Positions 1 through 10,651 of a DNA stretch of 64,000 bases are shown here, piece by piece. Each line of letters starts with the position of its first letter. Position 1 is the stretch's first letter. The notes under the pieces are model-generated. The model saw only the letters and a list, made by a program, of their open reading frames with translations, searched no databases and was not told the DNA's origin. The stretch is from the NCBI GenBank assembly GCA_020723285.1, contig DYJE01000001.1, positions 124,001 to 188,000 on the forward strand, written 5' to 3'. Both the position numbers and the translations under genes were made by a program. This stretch comes from Desulforapulum autotrophicum. Lineage in GTDB: Bacteria; Desulfobacterota; Desulfobacteria; Desulfobacterales; Desulfolunaceae.

Positions 1-540
1 CTGAAACACCTGGGTTTCGACGATTCAGCCCTTGAAATCACGCTCGCCGATCTCCAGAGCTGGAAGAGCCTCAAACCCGGTTCACCGCTGTCCAAAGTAA
101 AGGCCCTGTTCCCACGAATCGATGTGAAAAGCGCCAAAGAACCGGCCAGCGAAACACCTTCCGCCGCAGCGCCGGTGGAATCCGTGCCAAGCGCCCTTAA
201 AACACCGCTGAAACCCGAAATCACCTTTGAAGATTTCTCAAAAATCGATCTGAGAACCGCCAAAGTGATCAAAGCCGAAGCCATTCCCAAAGCCGACAAA
301 CTTTTAAAAGTCACCGTGGACATGGGCGAAGGCGTTGAACGGACCCTGGTGGCCGGAATCTCGAAATTCTACACACCCGAAGACCTTCTCGGAAAACAGG
401 TGATCATCGTGGCCAACCTCAAACCCGCCAAACTCATGGGCCAGCTGTCCCACGGCATGATCCTCGCCGCCACCGATGACGACGGTCTGTGCACAGCCAC
501 CTTTGACAGAGATTTCACGCCGGGATCTCAGGTTAAATAA
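1..540 (+). CDS. metG: Methionyl-tRNA synthetase, C-terminal part (partial at window start)
   Basis: This is the 3' end of the enzyme that charges tRNA-Met. The reading frame is open to the first base of the window, so the catalytic domain lies outside it. The visible part begins with the end of the anticodon-binding helical region (a typical 'LFPRID' junction near base 109-123). A low-complexity Ala/Pro/Ser linker follows, and then the C-terminal tRNA-binding OB-fold of the EMAPII/Trbp111 type, from about 'ITFEDFSKIDLRTAKV' to 'GMILAATDDDG'. That appended domain dimerises the enzyme and holds tRNA in many bacterial MetG proteins. A bidirectional hairpin follows the stop, before the convergent gltD gene. 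A stand-alone Trbp111-like protein is unlikely because the frame continues upstream without a start. Confidence 0.93.
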   Translation: MKHLGFDDSALEITLADLQSWKSLKPGSPLSKVKALFPRIDVKSAKEPASETPSAAAPVESVPSALKTPLKPEITFEDFSKIDLRTAKVIKAEAIPKADKLLKVTVDMGEGVERTLVAGISKFYTPEDLLGKQVIIVANLKPAKLMGQLSHGMILAATDDDGLCTATFDRDFTPGSQVK

Positions 541-545
541 CATAA

Positions 546-575
546 AAAGGGGCGGACAACCCTGCCCTCCCCTTT
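546..575. terminator. Hairpin between convergent metG and gltD
   Basis: Seven-base arms AAAGGGG and CCCCTTT, with extra GG/CC pairing inside, lie 5 bases after the metG stop and 34 bases from the gltD stop. The A-rich left flank and T/A-rich right flank suit termination in both directions. This is inferred from structure only. Confidence 0.6.
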
Positions 576-609
576 AATAACTATTGATTTATAATTTGGT
601 ATGATCCGG

Positions 610-2046
610 CTATTTATTTCCGGCTTCCATGGAAAGATAGTCGATCACGCCTTTGGCGGCCTGTTTTCCGGAGTAGATGGCCGTGACAACCAGAGACTGG
701 CCATGGGCCATATCCCCTGCTGAAAACACGCCTTTGACGTTGGTCATCATGGTTTCATTCACCTTGATATTTCCACGGTTGTCTGTTTCAAGACCGAAAT
801 CCGCGATCAGGGATTCGTTGCCGGGACCTGTGAAACCCATGGCCAGAAGCACCATGTCCGTTTCAATCTCAAATTCCGAGCCTTTGATTTCTTCAGGCAC
901 CATGCGTCCGTCTTTGTTCAGCCAGTTCAGCTCCACGCAGCGGATTTTTTTCAACACCCCGTTTTCACCGAAACAGGATTTGGTGGAAACAGACCAGCGC
1001 CGTGATCCGCCCTCCTTGTGGGCGTGGGATTCACGGAGCTTCATGGGCCACATGGGCCAGGGCGTGGTTTCGGCACGTTCGACAGGCGGCTTGGGCAGAA
1101 TTTCAAGCTGAATGACTTCTTTGGCACCCTGCCTCAATGACGTTCCGATGCAGTCAGAGCCTGTGTCACCGCCGCCGATCACCACCACTTTTTTGCCGGA
1201 TGCGTTGATGTTGCAGGCCACGGGAATGGCTTCACCGGCCACACGCTTATTCTGCTGGGTCAGAAAATCCATGGCATAGAAAATACCCGTCAGATTACGA
1301 CCGGGCACATCCAGATCCCGGGGTTTCCTTGCTCCGCAGGTGAGGATCACCGCGTCGAAATGGTTCATCAGATATCGAGTGCTGATGTCTTTGCCCACCA
1401 GGACATTCGGCTCAAACGTGATACCTTCTTCCTCCATGAGCCGGATGCGGCGTTCCACCACGCTTTTTTCCAGTTTGAAATCGGGAATTCCGTAACGCAG
1501 AAGCCCACCGGGTTTTTCCGCTTCGTCGAACACCGTGACACGGTATCCGGCACGGTTGACCATGAGGGCTGCGGCAAGTCCGGCAGGCCCGGCCCCGATC
1601 ACCGCCACTTTCTTGTCATGGTATGATGCCGGAGGCTGGGGCTTCATCAACCCTTTGGCAAAGGCTTTTTCGATGATGGACAACTCGATCTGACGGATGG
1701 TCACCGCGTCACCGTTCACCGAATCCACACAGGCCGCCTCACAGGGGGCAGGACAGATCCTTCCGGTGAATTCGGGAAAACTGCTGGTGGAAAGAAGGAT
1801 GGACAGGGCTTCGGTCCAGTCTCCCCGGTAAACCTGCTCGTTGAATTCGGGAATGATATTCAGCAAGGGGCATCCGTAATCATGGCAGAACGGTATGCCG
1901 CAGTCCATGCACCGGGCCGCCTGGTCGTAAATCACCTCTTCATCCGGCAGGTTTTCCACAGCCTTGTAATCCGAAAGCCGTTCGGAAACACTCCGGTAAT
2001 CCGGCTCCTGCCGTTCAAAATCAAGAAAACCTGTATCTTTACCCAT
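610..2046 (-). CDS. gltD: Glutamate synthase (NADPH), small subunit
   Basis: The beta subunit of glutamate synthase. It takes electrons from NAD(P)H through FAD and Fe-S clusters to the large subunit, which makes two glutamates from glutamine and 2-oxoglutarate. About 478 residues. The N-terminal Cys-rich region (CxxCGxPFCHxxGCP, then CPAPCEAAC) binds the [4Fe-4S] clusters. It is followed by an FAD GxGxxG motif (VIGAGPAGLAAA) and an NAD(P)H GGGDTGSD motif, as in dihydropyrimidine-dehydrogenase-like domains. I chose the ATG at 2046 because an AGGAG stands just upstream and 'MGKDTGFLDF' is a usual N-terminus; a longer frame to 2082 adds 12 atypical residues. The start overlaps the gltB stop by 8 bases (ATGGGTAA), indicating translational coupling. 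Confidence 0.95.
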   Translation of the reverse strand: MGKDTGFLDFERQEPDYRSVSERLSDYKAVENLPDEEVIYDQAARCMDCGIPFCHDYGCPLLNIIPEFNEQVYRGDWTEALSILLSTSSFPEFTGRICPAPCEAACVDSVNGDAVTIRQIELSIIEKAFAKGLMKPQPPASYHDKKVAVIGAGPAGLAAALMVNRAGYRVTVFDEAEKPGGLLRYGIPDFKLEKSVVERRIRLMEEEGITFEPNVLVGKDISTRYLMNHFDAVILTCGARKPRDLDVPGRNLTGIFYAMDFLTQQNKRVAGEAIPVACNINASGKKVVVIGGGDTGSDCIGTSLRQGAKEVIQLEILPKPPVERAETTPWPMWPMKLRESHAHKEGGSRRWSVSTKSCFGENGVLKKIRCVELNWLNKDGRMVPEEIKGSEFEIETDMVLLAMGFTGPGNESLIADFGLETDNRGNIKVNETMMTNVKGVFSAGDMAHGQSLVVTAIYSGKQAAKGVIDYLSMEAGNK

Positions 2047-5000
2047 GCTGAATCTCCTGTCGTTCTGTTTCCGCGTCTTCACGAATCATCTTTCCAAGCA
2101 CCTTTCTGTATTCCATGGGGAATACCTTGACAAAATTGGGAAGGCTTTCATCCCAACTTTCAAGAATCTCACGGGCTCTTTCGCTGCCCGTGTATTCGGC
2201 GTAACGGGCGATCATTGCTTTCAGTTCAGAAGCCTCGTCCTTGTCCGTGATGATTTCAAGGTCCACCATTTCCAGGTTGCACCGCTGGTCGAAAACCTGG
2301 TCAGGGTCAAACACATAAGCGATACCACCGCTCATACCCGCCGCAAAGTTGATGCCGGTTTCTCCCAGCACCACCACGCGACCGCCGGTCATGTATTCGC
2401 AGCCGTGGTCGCCAACGCCTTCCACCACAGCCGTTGCACCGCTGTTTCGAATGGCGAAACGTTCACCGGCCTTGCCGTAGATGTAAACTTCACCGGCCGT
2501 GGCTCCGTAAAGAAGCACGTTGCCAGCGATGATGTTTTCCGAAGGATCGAAAGTGCATTCGTCCTGGGGTTTCACGATGATTCTGCCACCGGAAAGACCT
2601 TTTCCGAGATAATCGTTGGCCTCGCCGGTCAGGATCATGGTGAGCCCGCGTGCGGCGAACGCTCCGAAACTCTGTCCGGCGTAACCGCTAAAGCGGCAGA
2701 GGATGGTATCTTCGGGAAGTCCTTTGTCGCCATATCGTTTGGCGATTTCACCTGAAAGCATGGTTCCCACGGTTCTCATGCTGTTTTTCACCCGGTCTTC
2801 GATAACGACGTTCTCACCTGCTTCAAGGGCCGATTTCGCCCTTTCGATCAGGCTTCTGTCAAACACGTCGTCCGTATCCGACGGCTGTTTTCGGATGGAT
2901 CTTCTTGCCACTCTGTCATCACCGGCCCAGGGGTTGTGGAAGATCCGTGAAAGGTCGATGCCTTTGGCTTTCCAGAATGAAACAGCGGGTTCCGTGACCA
3001 GAAGGTCGGATCGTCCGATAATCTCGTCCATGGTTTTGAAACCCAGTTTTGCAAGGATTTCCCGGGCCTCTTCCGCCACCATGCGCAGGTAGTTCACCAC
3101 GTATTCAGGCTTGCCGTTGAACAGTTTTCTCAGCCGTTCATCCTGTGTGGCGATGCCCACAGGGCATGTGTTTTTATGGCATTTACGCATCATCACACAT
3201 CCCAGTGTCACCAGGATGGATGTTGCGAAACCGAATTCCTCGGCACCCAGAAGCGCGCCGACAATGACGTCACGGCCTGTTTTGATCTGGCCGTCCACCT
3301 GGATTCGAATCCGGTCTCGAAGGCCGTTCAGAATCAGGGTCTGCTGGGTTTCGGCAAGTCCTGTTTCCCAGGGGCCGCCGGCATGTTTGATGGATGAAAG
3401 GGGTGAGGCTCCGGTTCCGCCGTCGCTTCCGCTGATCAGCACCGCATCGGCATGGGCTTTAGCAACACCTGCAGCAACGGTTCCAACACCGGCCTCGGAC
3501 ACCAGCTTCACACTGACCATGGCGTCGGTGTTCACGTTTTTCAGATCGAAGATCAGCTGGGCCAGGTCTTCGATGGAATAAATATCATGATGGGGCGGAG
3601 GCGAAATCAGCGTCACGCCCGGAGTGGAATGGCGGACCCTCGCGATTTCACGGTTCACTTTATGGCCTGGAAGCTGGCCGCCCTCACCGGGTTTCGCACC
3701 CTGGGCGATTTTGATCTGGAGGTCTTTGGCATTGACCAGGTATTCGGTGGTCACCCCGAATCGTCCACTGGCGATCTGTTTGATGGCGCTGGATTTACTG
3801 TCGCCGTTTTCAAGGGGAATGTAACGGACAGGATCTTCGCCACCCTCTCCACTGTTGCTTCGTCCACCGATGCGGTTCATGGCAATGGCGATGGATTCAT
3901 GGGCTTCCTTGCTGATGGAACCGAAACTCATGGCTCCGGTGACAAACCGTTTCATGATTTCCGTTGCCGGTTCCACATCGTGGAGCGGGACCGCGTTTCC
4001 GTATTTGAAGGCGAAAAGCCCGCGAAGGGTGCTCTGCTTTTTACCCTGGTCGTTGATCTGATTCGCGTAATCCATGTATGTTTTGTAATCATTGGTGCGA
4101 ACCGAATGCTGCAAGGCGCTGATGGATCGTGAGGTCCAGAGATGGCGTTCGCCGTCTTTACGAAGTTTGTAGTGACCGCCGGAGGGCAGAATATCACGCC
4201 TGTTTTCCTGTTTGAAGGATTCTGTGTAGCGCTGGTTGGCCTCTTTAGCGATTTCATCAAGCCCGATACCGTCGATCACAGAAGACGTTCCCGTGAAATA
4301 GCGGTCCACCAGCTGGCGTGAAAGACCGACCGCCTGGAAAACCTGGGCGCTCCGATAGCTGCGAAGGGTTGAAATCCCCATTTTGCTCATGACTTTCAAA
4401 AGGCCCTTGGACAATGATTTAATATAATTTTCAAGGGATTTGGCCACTTCAACGGACTTGGTCAGACGGTTTTTAATGGCAAGTTCCGCCACGGATTCAA
4501 ACGCAAGGTAAGGATTGACCGCCGTGGCACCGTATCCCAGAAGAAGGGCGATGTGCATCACTTCCCTGGCTTCGCCTGTTTCAAGGACAATGCCTGCATT
4601 GGTTCGTTTTCCAATCCTGACCAGATGTTTGTTGAGGGCCGAGGCGGCAAGAAGAGCCGGAATAGGAGCGATACCATCAGGGAGATTCTTGTCGCTGAGG
4701 ATCAGGATCCGGCTGCCGTTTTCAATGGCCGTTTCAGCCTTTTTGCAAAGCTGGTCAAGGGCGTCTTCCAGATCCCGGCCAGTTCCTCCGGCCGCAAAGC
4801 CCATGCTCAGCACGGAACTTCTGAAATCCTGAAGCTTCAGACCTTTCAACATTTTAAGGTCTTCGTTACTCAATATGGGATGGAGAAGCTTGATCAGACG
4901 GCTGTTCTGGGGCACCTCGGACAGGATATTGCCGGGATTGCCGATAAACGTCATCAGAGACATCACCAGTTCCTCACGCACCGGATCGATGGGCGGATTG

Positions 5001-6586
5001 GTGACTTGGGCGAACAGCTGGCGGAAATAGTTGTAGAGCAGCTGATTATTTTCGGACAGCACTGCGTGGGGCGCGTCGTTGCCCATGGAACCCACCGGTT
5101 CCTGACCGTCCACGGCCATGGGTCCCAGTATCACGTCGAGATCTTCACGGGAATATCCGAAAAGCTTCTGGCGTTTCATAAGGCTTTCTGAATCAGGCAC
5201 CACAGGCACCACATCCCCATAGAAACCACGAAGGGTGATCCGGTTTTCCTCGACCCAGCGCCGATAGGGCTGTTTTCGTGCGCAGCGGGATTTCACCTCA
5301 CGGTTCTTCATCACACGTTTTTTTGTAAAGTCCACCAAAAGGATTTCACCGGGACGCAAAGCTCCTTTTTCCGCGACATTTTCAGGATCAATTTCAAGGA
5401 CTCCGGTCTCAGACCCAAACACGATCATGCCGTCTTTGGTGATGGTGTAACGGGCCGGGCGAAGCCCGTTCCGGTCAAGAAGAGCCCCAGTGACTGTGCC
5501 GTTTGAAAAAGCGACGGCTGCCGGACCGTCCCAGGGTTCCATCAGCCCCGCATGGTATTCAAAAAAACCACGCAGATCCGGACCCATGGGATATTTGACA
5601 CCCCAGGCTTCGGGAATCAGCATCAGCATGGCATGATCGAGATGCCGTCCTCCTTTCACAAGGAGTTCAACCGTGTTATCAAGGCTTGAGCTGTCGCTGC
5701 CCTTTTCGCGGATCACCGGAAGCACCTTGGCCATATCGTCACCGAAAAGATCCGATTTCATGGCGGCTTCACGAGATTTCATATGGTTCACATTGCCCTT
5801 GAGGGTGTTGATCTCGCCGTTATGGGCCAGATAGCGAAAAGGCTGTGCAAGTTCCCAGGATGGAAATGTGTTGGTGCTGTATCGTTGATGAACCAGGGCA
5901 ACTGCGCTGGTCATCGCTTCGTCCGAAAGATCGGGATAATAAGCCGGGAGTTGGGGCGCTGTAAAAAGGCCTTTATAAACCAGAGTTTTACAGGACAGGC
6001 TTGATATATAGAAACAACCCTCGCGAATCGAGAGCAGGTCTCCTTCTTTTTCGATCAGACGTCTGACCACATAAAGCTTGCGTTCAAAAGCGTCTCCTTC
6101 AAGTCCATTGCCATCCACGAAGAACTGCATGATTTCAGGTCGTTTGGCCAGCGCCTGACCGCTGATGGCGGAAAGCTCACACGGCACGTCTCTCCATCCG
6201 AGAAAACTCAGGCCTTCTCCTGTGACTTGGCGTTCCACAATGTCCATGCACTGTTTTCTCAAGACCTCATCACGGGGCAGAAAAACCATGGCCGCAGCGT
6301 AAAAGCCCTCTTCCGGAAGAGAGATGCCTAAACCCGGACACACTTTCCGGAAAAAATTGTCCGGAATCTGGATCAGAATCCCAGCGCCGTCGCCGGTGGC
6401 CTGATCCCCGCCCACAGCCCCTCGATGCATGAGGTTTTTAAGTATTTCCATACCGTTTTTTACCACCGAATGACTTTTTGTCCCGTCGATGGCCGCCGTA
6501 AACCCTACCCCGCAACTGTCGTGTTCATGGGCCGGATGGTAAAGCCCCTGAGCTTCCGGTAAGGACGCCCATGTTGTATCGTTCAT
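2039..6586 (-). CDS. gltB: Glutamate synthase, large subunit
   Basis: The alpha subunit of glutamate synthase, about 1515 residues, the normal full length. The N-terminal class II amidotransferase domain has its nucleophile at Cys25 (DSCGVGF), so a 24-residue propeptide is expected to be removed. The central and FMN-binding synthase domains follow. The Cys motif of the [3Fe-4S] cluster (CxxxxxCxxxxCP) lies around residue 1130. The C-terminal beta-helix rich in Gly repeats runs from about 1240 to 1500. It forms a gltB-gltD operon, so ammonia assimilation by the GS-GOGAT route is expected. A GAGGAAAG ribosome-binding site supports the start. Nothing is truncated. Confidence 0.97.
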   Translation of the reverse strand: MNDTTWASLPEAQGLYHPAHEHDSCGVGFTAAIDGTKSHSVVKNGMEILKNLMHRGAVGGDQATGDGAGILIQIPDNFFRKVCPGLGISLPEEGFYAAAMVFLPRDEVLRKQCMDIVERQVTGEGLSFLGWRDVPCELSAISGQALAKRPEIMQFFVDGNGLEGDAFERKLYVVRRLIEKEGDLLSIREGCFYISSLSCKTLVYKGLFTAPQLPAYYPDLSDEAMTSAVALVHQRYSTNTFPSWELAQPFRYLAHNGEINTLKGNVNHMKSREAAMKSDLFGDDMAKVLPVIREKGSDSSSLDNTVELLVKGGRHLDHAMLMLIPEAWGVKYPMGPDLRGFFEYHAGLMEPWDGPAAVAFSNGTVTGALLDRNGLRPARYTITKDGMIVFGSETGVLEIDPENVAEKGALRPGEILLVDFTKKRVMKNREVKSRCARKQPYRRWVEENRITLRGFYGDVVPVVPDSESLMKRQKLFGYSREDLDVILGPMAVDGQEPVGSMGNDAPHAVLSENNQLLYNYFRQLFAQVTNPPIDPVREELVMSLMTFIGNPGNILSEVPQNSRLIKLLHPILSNEDLKMLKGLKLQDFRSSVLSMGFAAGGTGRDLEDALDQLCKKAETAIENGSRILILSDKNLPDGIAPIPALLAASALNKHLVRIGKRTNAGIVLETGEAREVMHIALLLGYGATAVNPYLAFESVAELAIKNRLTKSVEVAKSLENYIKSLSKGLLKVMSKMGISTLRSYRSAQVFQAVGLSRQLVDRYFTGTSSVIDGIGLDEIAKEANQRYTESFKQENRRDILPSGGHYKLRKDGERHLWTSRSISALQHSVRTNDYKTYMDYANQINDQGKKQSTLRGLFAFKYGNAVPLHDVEPATEIMKRFVTGAMSFGSISKEAHESIAIAMNRIGGRSNSGEGGEDPVRYIPLENGDSKSSAIKQIASGRFGVTTEYLVNAKDLQIKIAQGAKPGEGGQLPGHKVNREIARVRHSTPGVTLISPPPHHDIYSIEDLAQLIFDLKNVNTDAMVSVKLVSEAGVGTVAAGVAKAHADAVLISGSDGGTGASPLSSIKHAGGPWETGLAETQQTLILNGLRDRIRIQVDGQIKTGRDVIVGALLGAEEFGFATSILVTLGCVMMRKCHKNTCPVGIATQDERLRKLFNGKPEYVVNYLRMVAEEAREILAKLGFKTMDEIIGRSDLLVTEPAVSFWKAKGIDLSRIFHNPWAGDDRVARRSIRKQPSDTDDVFDRSLIERAKSALEAGENVVIEDRVKNSMRTVGTMLSGEIAKRYGDKGLPEDTILCRFSGYAGQSFGAFAARGLTMILTGEANDYLGKGLSGGRIIVKPQDECTFDPSENIIAGNVLLYGATAGEVYIYGKAGERFAIRNSGATAVVEGVGDHGCEYMTGGRVVVLGETGINFAAGMSGGIAYVFDPDQVFDQRCNLEMVDLEIITDKDEASELKAMIARYAEYTGSERAREILESWDESLPNFVKVFPMEYRKVLGKMIREDAETERQEIQHG

Positions 6587-6993
6587 TTTTCTTTCCTCGA
6601 TCCTATTGTCATATCCTGTTTCGATTCAGCCGGGTATCCATGAAAGCCTGTCAGGACCCCTCAAAAATCAACGGATGTTCCGTTTCACAAAACGTTCTTT
6701 TTTACCCGGGAAAGGGTAAGAACGAACCGGGAAACTTACATGAAAACCTCATGAAAAAAAAGACTTTTTTAATGAAAAAACCAACAACGACCCATGGTTT
6801 CGGTGGAACCTGTTATAAGGATGGTGTGTAGACGCCCTCTCTCACGTGTCATACCGATAGAAGAGATCAAATCACAAGGATGTCATTCATTATAACGTAT
6901 CTTGATAAGGATGAAAAGGCTTGATAAATCATGTCGGAAATCAATAAAAACAAACGATGACATGAATAAACCACTGTTATTATTCCTGAAATA
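6587..6993. other. 407-base intergenic leader of gltB with an imperfect hairpin
   Basis: No convincing gene on either strand. All flanking genes run leftward, so this holds the end of the prfA-prmC unit and the gltB promoter/leader. An imperfect inverted repeat at 6693-6724 pairs CGTTCTT(TT)TTACCC with GGGTAAGAACG around a GGGAA-like loop. It could be a terminator remnant, a leader structure or an operator for nitrogen control. I could not fix a promoter with confidence. Confidence 0.4.
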
Positions 6994-7896
6994 TCATGTC
7001 GGATTACGCTTTTTCATAACCGCCACACGATCATGTCCCGCTGAATCCTTAATGTAGTGTATATCTTCATAACATCCAAATCTGTCGGCCATTTCCATGA
7101 CCGCAAATTTCTGGTCAAAGCCGGTTTCCATCATCAGAACCCCACCGTCTTTCAGGTAAATCCTTGCGTCATCCATGATTTTCCCGATGCAGGACAGGCC
7201 GTTGGAATCCCCGTCAAGCGCCAGCATGGGTTCATAGCGCGTTATTTCCGGTTCAAGACCGGGAATGTCGGCACTTGGGATGTATGGCGGATTGGAAACG
7301 ACGACATCGAACAGTGGCATTTCGGCAAAGGGCCCGAACCAGCTCCCGCAAATAAAAGATATTTCGGCTTGAATATTATTGGAATCTTTGTTTTTTCGAG
7401 CCAGATTCACCGCTTTCTCGGAAACATCCACAGCATAATAATGATGAACCGGTCTTTCGGACGCGATGGAAAGAATGATGGCCCCGGTACCTGTTCCAAG
7501 ATCGATGATCCTTAGGGGTTTGGTATCGGTTTCTGAAGGGATGACGTGAAGAGCCGTTTCAACCAGGCATTCTGTATCAGGGCGCGGAATCAGCACATCC
7601 CTTGTAACCGAAAGGTCAAGGGTCCAGAAGCCTTTGGACCCCGTGATGTACGCCACGGGTTCCCGTTCCACGCGCCGTTTGATCAAGGATTTGAACGCTG
7701 AAAGCTCCACCTGGGAAAGGGGTTTGTCATGCTGGAGGTAAAGATCGAGACGCCTGATGCAAAGGCTGTGGCAAAGAAGCAGTTCGGCGGTAAGCCTGGG
7801 ACTGTCAATGCCATGGGAATTGAAATAATCGCTTGTCCAGGAGATCAAACGTCCGATGGTCCAGACAGCCGGTGTCTGATCAGAGCCCACTTTCAT
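6994..7896 (-). CDS. prmC: Release factor glutamine N5-methyltransferase
   Basis: Methylates the glutamine of the GGQ motif in peptide-chain release factors using S-adenosylmethionine, which raises termination efficiency. 300 residues, normal for HemK/PrmC. Visible elements are an N-terminal helical release-factor-binding domain, the SAM-binding 'DLGTGTGAI' near residues 133-141 and the catalytic NPPY motif (VVSNPPYIP) near residue 203. The start overlaps the end of prfA by 17 bases, so enzyme and substrate are made from one transcript, the common bacterial arrangement. Confidence 0.96.
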   Translation of the reverse strand: MKVGSDQTPAVWTIGRLISWTSDYFNSHGIDSPRLTAELLLCHSLCIRRLDLYLQHDKPLSQVELSAFKSLIKRRVEREPVAYITGSKGFWTLDLSVTRDVLIPRPDTECLVETALHVIPSETDTKPLRIIDLGTGTGAIILSIASERPVHHYYAVDVSEKAVNLARKNKDSNNIQAEISFICGSWFGPFAEMPLFDVVVSNPPYIPSADIPGLEPEITRYEPMLALDGDSNGLSCIGKIMDDARIYLKDGGVLMMETGFDQKFAVMEMADRFGCYEDIHYIKDSAGHDRVAVMKKRNPT

Positions 7897-8950
7897 TTTT
7901 AAGAGCCTGGGCCTGATTATGGGTTCTCAAACCCTGGATCACTTCTTCGATATCTCCCTGCATGATGCTTTCAAGGCGGTAGAGGGTCAACCCGATGCGA
8001 TGATCCGTCAACCGTCCTTGAGGGAAATTGTAAGTTCGGATTCGCTCGCTCCGATCGCCTGATCCGATCTGTCCTTTACGATCAGCGGATCGTTTGGCGT
8101 TTTGTTCCTGAACCATGGCGTCATAAATTCTGGAACGAAGCACTTTCATGGCCTTATCTTTATTCTTGTGCTGGGATTTCTGATCCTGACATGTGGCCAC
8201 GGTCCCTGTGGGGATATGGGTGAGTCTGACCGCAGAATCTGTGGTGTTGACGCTCTGTCCGCCAGGGCCCTGAGCCCTGTAAACATCCACTTTGATATCG
8301 CTGGGATCGATATGCAGTTCCACATCTTCTGCTTCGGGCAGAACCGCCACCGTTACAGCGGAGGTATGGATTCGCCCCTGGGTTTCCGTGGTGGGAACAC
8401 GCTGAACACGATGGGTCCCGCTTTCATATTTAAACGAACTGTAAGCCCCTCGTCCCTGAACCATCATGATGATTTCCTTGAAACCGCCCACACCCGTTTC
8501 ATGGCTGTCCATGATTTCAACGCTCCAATTCCGTGTTTCCGAGTATTTGCTGTACATGCGGAACAGATCTCCGGCAAAAAGACCGGCCTCGTCGCCACCT
8601 GTTCCGGCCCGGATTTCCACGATGACATTCTTGTCATCCAAAGGATCTTTCGGAATCAGAAGCTTGCGAAGCTCAAGTTCCATGTTTTCTTTTTCTGCGG
8701 TGAGGGCTTCGATGTCATCTTTTGCCATGGCCTTGATATCAGGGTCGCTGTCTTGAAGCAGTTCTTTGCTGCTGTCCAGATCCTCCAGTATTTTTCGGTA
8801 TTGGCGATATGCCTCCACAAGCCCTGAGATCTCACCATGTTCCTTGATGTATTTCTGGTACAGAGTTTTATCGCCCATGACGGCAGGATCGCTGATCAAG
8901 CGTTCAAGCTTGATGAACCGGTCTTCCACACCTTGTAATTTTTGAAACAT
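7880..8950 (-). CDS. prfA: Peptide chain release factor 1
   Basis: Recognises UAA and UAG stop codons and triggers hydrolysis of peptidyl-tRNA on the ribosome. 356 residues, the usual length. The GGQ loop ([16 protein letters not shown]) lies near residue 230. The run beginning '[19 protein letters not shown]' and the [16 protein letters not shown] block are family signatures. The 'AVRLTH' context after GGQ fits RF1 rather than RF2, and there is no programmed frameshift. It is the first gene of a prfA-prmC unit, and the terminator of rpmE lies just upstream. Confidence 0.97.
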   Translation of the reverse strand: MFQKLQGVEDRFIKLERLISDPAVMGDKTLYQKYIKEHGEISGLVEAYRQYRKILEDLDSSKELLQDSDPDIKAMAKDDIEALTAEKENMELELRKLLIPKDPLDDKNVIVEIRAGTGGDEAGLFAGDLFRMYSKYSETRNWSVEIMDSHETGVGGFKEIIMMVQGRGAYSSFKYESGTHRVQRVPTTETQGRIHTSAVTVAVLPEAEDVELHIDPSDIKVDVYRAQGPGGQSVNTTDSAVRLTHIPTGTVATCQDQKSQHKNKDKAMKVLRSRIYDAMVQEQNAKRSADRKGQIGSGDRSERIRTYNFPQGRLTDHRIGLTLYRLESIMQGDIEEVIQGLRTHNQAQALKNESGL

Positions 8951-9038
8951 GATGTTTTTCCATGCGGGACATCATCTTGGTGGAAGTACAGGGTTCCATC
9001 ATGATAATCCCGAATCTTTAATTGTTGGACTTCAGACA

Positions 9039-9080
9039 ACAAAAAGGGAAACCGTCAGACCACAGCGATTCCCCTTTGTT
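9039..9080 (-). terminator. Terminator of the rho-rpmE unit
   Basis: Read on the minus strand, CAAAGGGGAA pairs with TTCCCTTTTTG across a GC-containing loop and ends in a T-rich run, 74-115 bases after the rpmE stop. It separates rpmE from prfA. Structure-based call. Confidence 0.6.
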
Positions 9081-9153
9081 TTCAAACCGGACGTTAAACC
9101 GGACTCATGAACGCAAGTACATGAAAAGTCAGATTTATTCTCGTCTTTATGAT

Positions 9154-9375
9154 CTATTTCTTCATGTTTTTCGCATCGAAACCGGCAAATTTTTTACGGA
9201 AGCGGTCAATACGTCCAGCCGTGTCCACAAGTTTCTGTTTCCCGGTAAAAAACGGGTGGCAGTTGGAACAAATTTCAACCTTGATTTCGTCTTTGGTGGA
9301 ACCGACATTAAATGAATGACCGCAGGCGCAAGTTGCAGTGGTCACAGCGTAATTGGGATGAATACCTTCTTTCAT
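9154..9375 (-). CDS. rpmE: 50S ribosomal protein L31 (zinc-binding form)
   Basis: A 73-residue large-subunit ribosomal protein. It starts 'MKEGIHPNY' and has a CxC pair (TCACGHSF) and a CxxC pair (CSNCHPF), so it is the zinc-containing L31 type, which can serve as a zinc store. The 'HPFFTGKQK' block is the family signature. An AAGGAG site precedes the start. It follows rho by 28 bases and is probably cotranscribed with it. Confidence 0.96.
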   Translation of the reverse strand: MKEGIHPNYAVTTATCACGHSFNVGSTKDEIKVEICSNCHPFFTGKQKLVDTAGRIDRFRKKFAGFDAKNMKK

Positions 9376-9403
9376 TATTATTTCAACTCCTTAAAACAGA
9401 TGG

Positions 9404-10651
9404 TTACGAATTCATGGATTCAAGAAACTCTTTATTATCTTTTGTACCGCTTATTTTGTCAAGCAAAAATCCCATGCTGTCTACGGTATTCAACGAAGCC
9501 AAAAGTTTTCTCAAGATCCAGATACGGTCAAGCTGGGATTTATCCACCAGCAGCTCTTCCTTTCTCGTCCCTGATTTTTTGATGTCAATGGCCGGATACA
9601 TACGCCGTTCGGAAAGTTTTCTGTCCAGAACAAGCTCCATGTTGCCAGTGCCTTTGAATTCTTCAAAAATAACTTCGTCCATTCTGCTGCCGGTTTCAAT
9701 AAGGGCTGTTGCGATAATTGTGAGACTCCCCCCCTCTTCCACATTACGGGCCGCACCGAAAAAACGTTTGGGACGGTGAAGGGCGTTGGAATCCACACCA
9801 CCTGAAAGAATTTTACCTGAAGGCGGCATAACCGAGTTGTATGCACGGGCAAGACGGGTGATGCTGTCAAGAAGAATCACCACATCTTTCTTGTGTTCAA
9901 CAAGACGTTTGGCTTTTTCGATCACCATCTCAGCCACCTGAACATGGCGTTCTGCCGGTTCGTCAAATGTGGAGCTTATGACTTCTGCGTTAACAGACCT
10001 TTCCATGTCCGTCACTTCTTCTGGACGTTCATCAATAAGAAGAATGAAGGGAACGATATGGGGATGGCTTTCGATCATGCAGTTGGCGATGTTCTGAAGA
10101 AGCATGGTTTTACCGGTTCTGGGGGGCGAGACGATCAGCCCTCTCTGGCCGAACCCGATGGGAGCCATCAATTCAACGATGCGCATGGAATAGTTGTCCG
10201 GATCCCTTTCAAGCTGAACTTTCGTATCGGGGTAAAGGGGAGTCAGGTTATCGAAAAAGATTTTTTCTCTTGCGATTTCAGGGTCTTCATAGTTCACAGC
10301 CTCCACTTTGAGGAGGGCGAAATACCGTTCGGATTCTTTGGGTTGGCGGATCTGACCCGAAACCGTGTCACCGGTCTTGAGGTTGAATCGCCTGATCTGT
10401 GAGGGTGAAACGTAAATATCGTCAGGACCCGGCAGGTAATTGCAGTCGGGTGATCTTAAAAAACCAAACCCGTCGGGCAGGATTTCAAGGGCACCTTCAC
10501 CGTAAATCATCCCGTCTTTTTCGATTTGAGCCTGAAGAAGAAGGAAAATCAGCTCCTGCTTTCTCAACCCGCCGGCACCGTCAATTTTGAATTTCTTGGC
10601 CAGCTTCGCCAGTTCCTCGATCTTCATCGCTTTCAATTCAACAATGTTCAT
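9404..10651 (-). CDS. rho: Transcription termination factor Rho
   Basis: Hexameric RNA-dependent ATPase that ends transcription at Rho-dependent sites. 415 residues. An N-terminal Rho-N helical domain (about 1-45) is followed by a cold-shock-like RNA-binding domain containing '[22 protein letters not shown]'-type sequence. The Walker A loop ([11 protein letters not shown]) lies near residues 176-186, then '[13 protein letters not shown]', and the Q/R loops follow. The P-loop reads PPRTGKT instead of the more common PPKAGKT, a conservative variant. The 285 bases upstream, as far as coaE, hold its leader. Confidence 0.96.
   Translation of the reverse strand: MNIVELKAMKIEELAKLAKKFKIDGAGGLRKQELIFLLLQAQIEKDGMIYGEGALEILPDGFGFLRSPDCNYLPGPDDIYVSPSQIRRFNLKTGDTVSGQIRQPKESERYFALLKVEAVNYEDPEIAREKIFFDNLTPLYPDTKVQLERDPDNYSMRIVELMAPIGFGQRGLIVSPPRTGKTMLLQNIANCMIESHPHIVPFILLIDERPEEVTDMERSVNAEVISSTFDEPAERHVQVAEMVIEKAKRLVEHKKDVVILLDSITRLARAYNSVMPPSGKILSGGVDSNALHRPKRFFGAARNVEEGGSLTIIATALIETGSRMDEVIFEEFKGTGNMELVLDRKLSERRMYPAIDIKKSGTRKEELLVDKSQLDRIWILRKLLASLNTVDSMGFLLDKISGTKDNKEFLESMNS

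Noticed and set aside
2045-5191. Long open frames opposite gltB (over 200 codons each)
   Set aside because: They are antisense to an intact, strongly conserved gene, show no family motif, and are explained by codon bias of gltB.
6751-6780. A-run/T-run pair upstream of gltB (possible terminator)
   Set aside because: The stem would be only A-T pairs without a GC core, too weak for a terminator.
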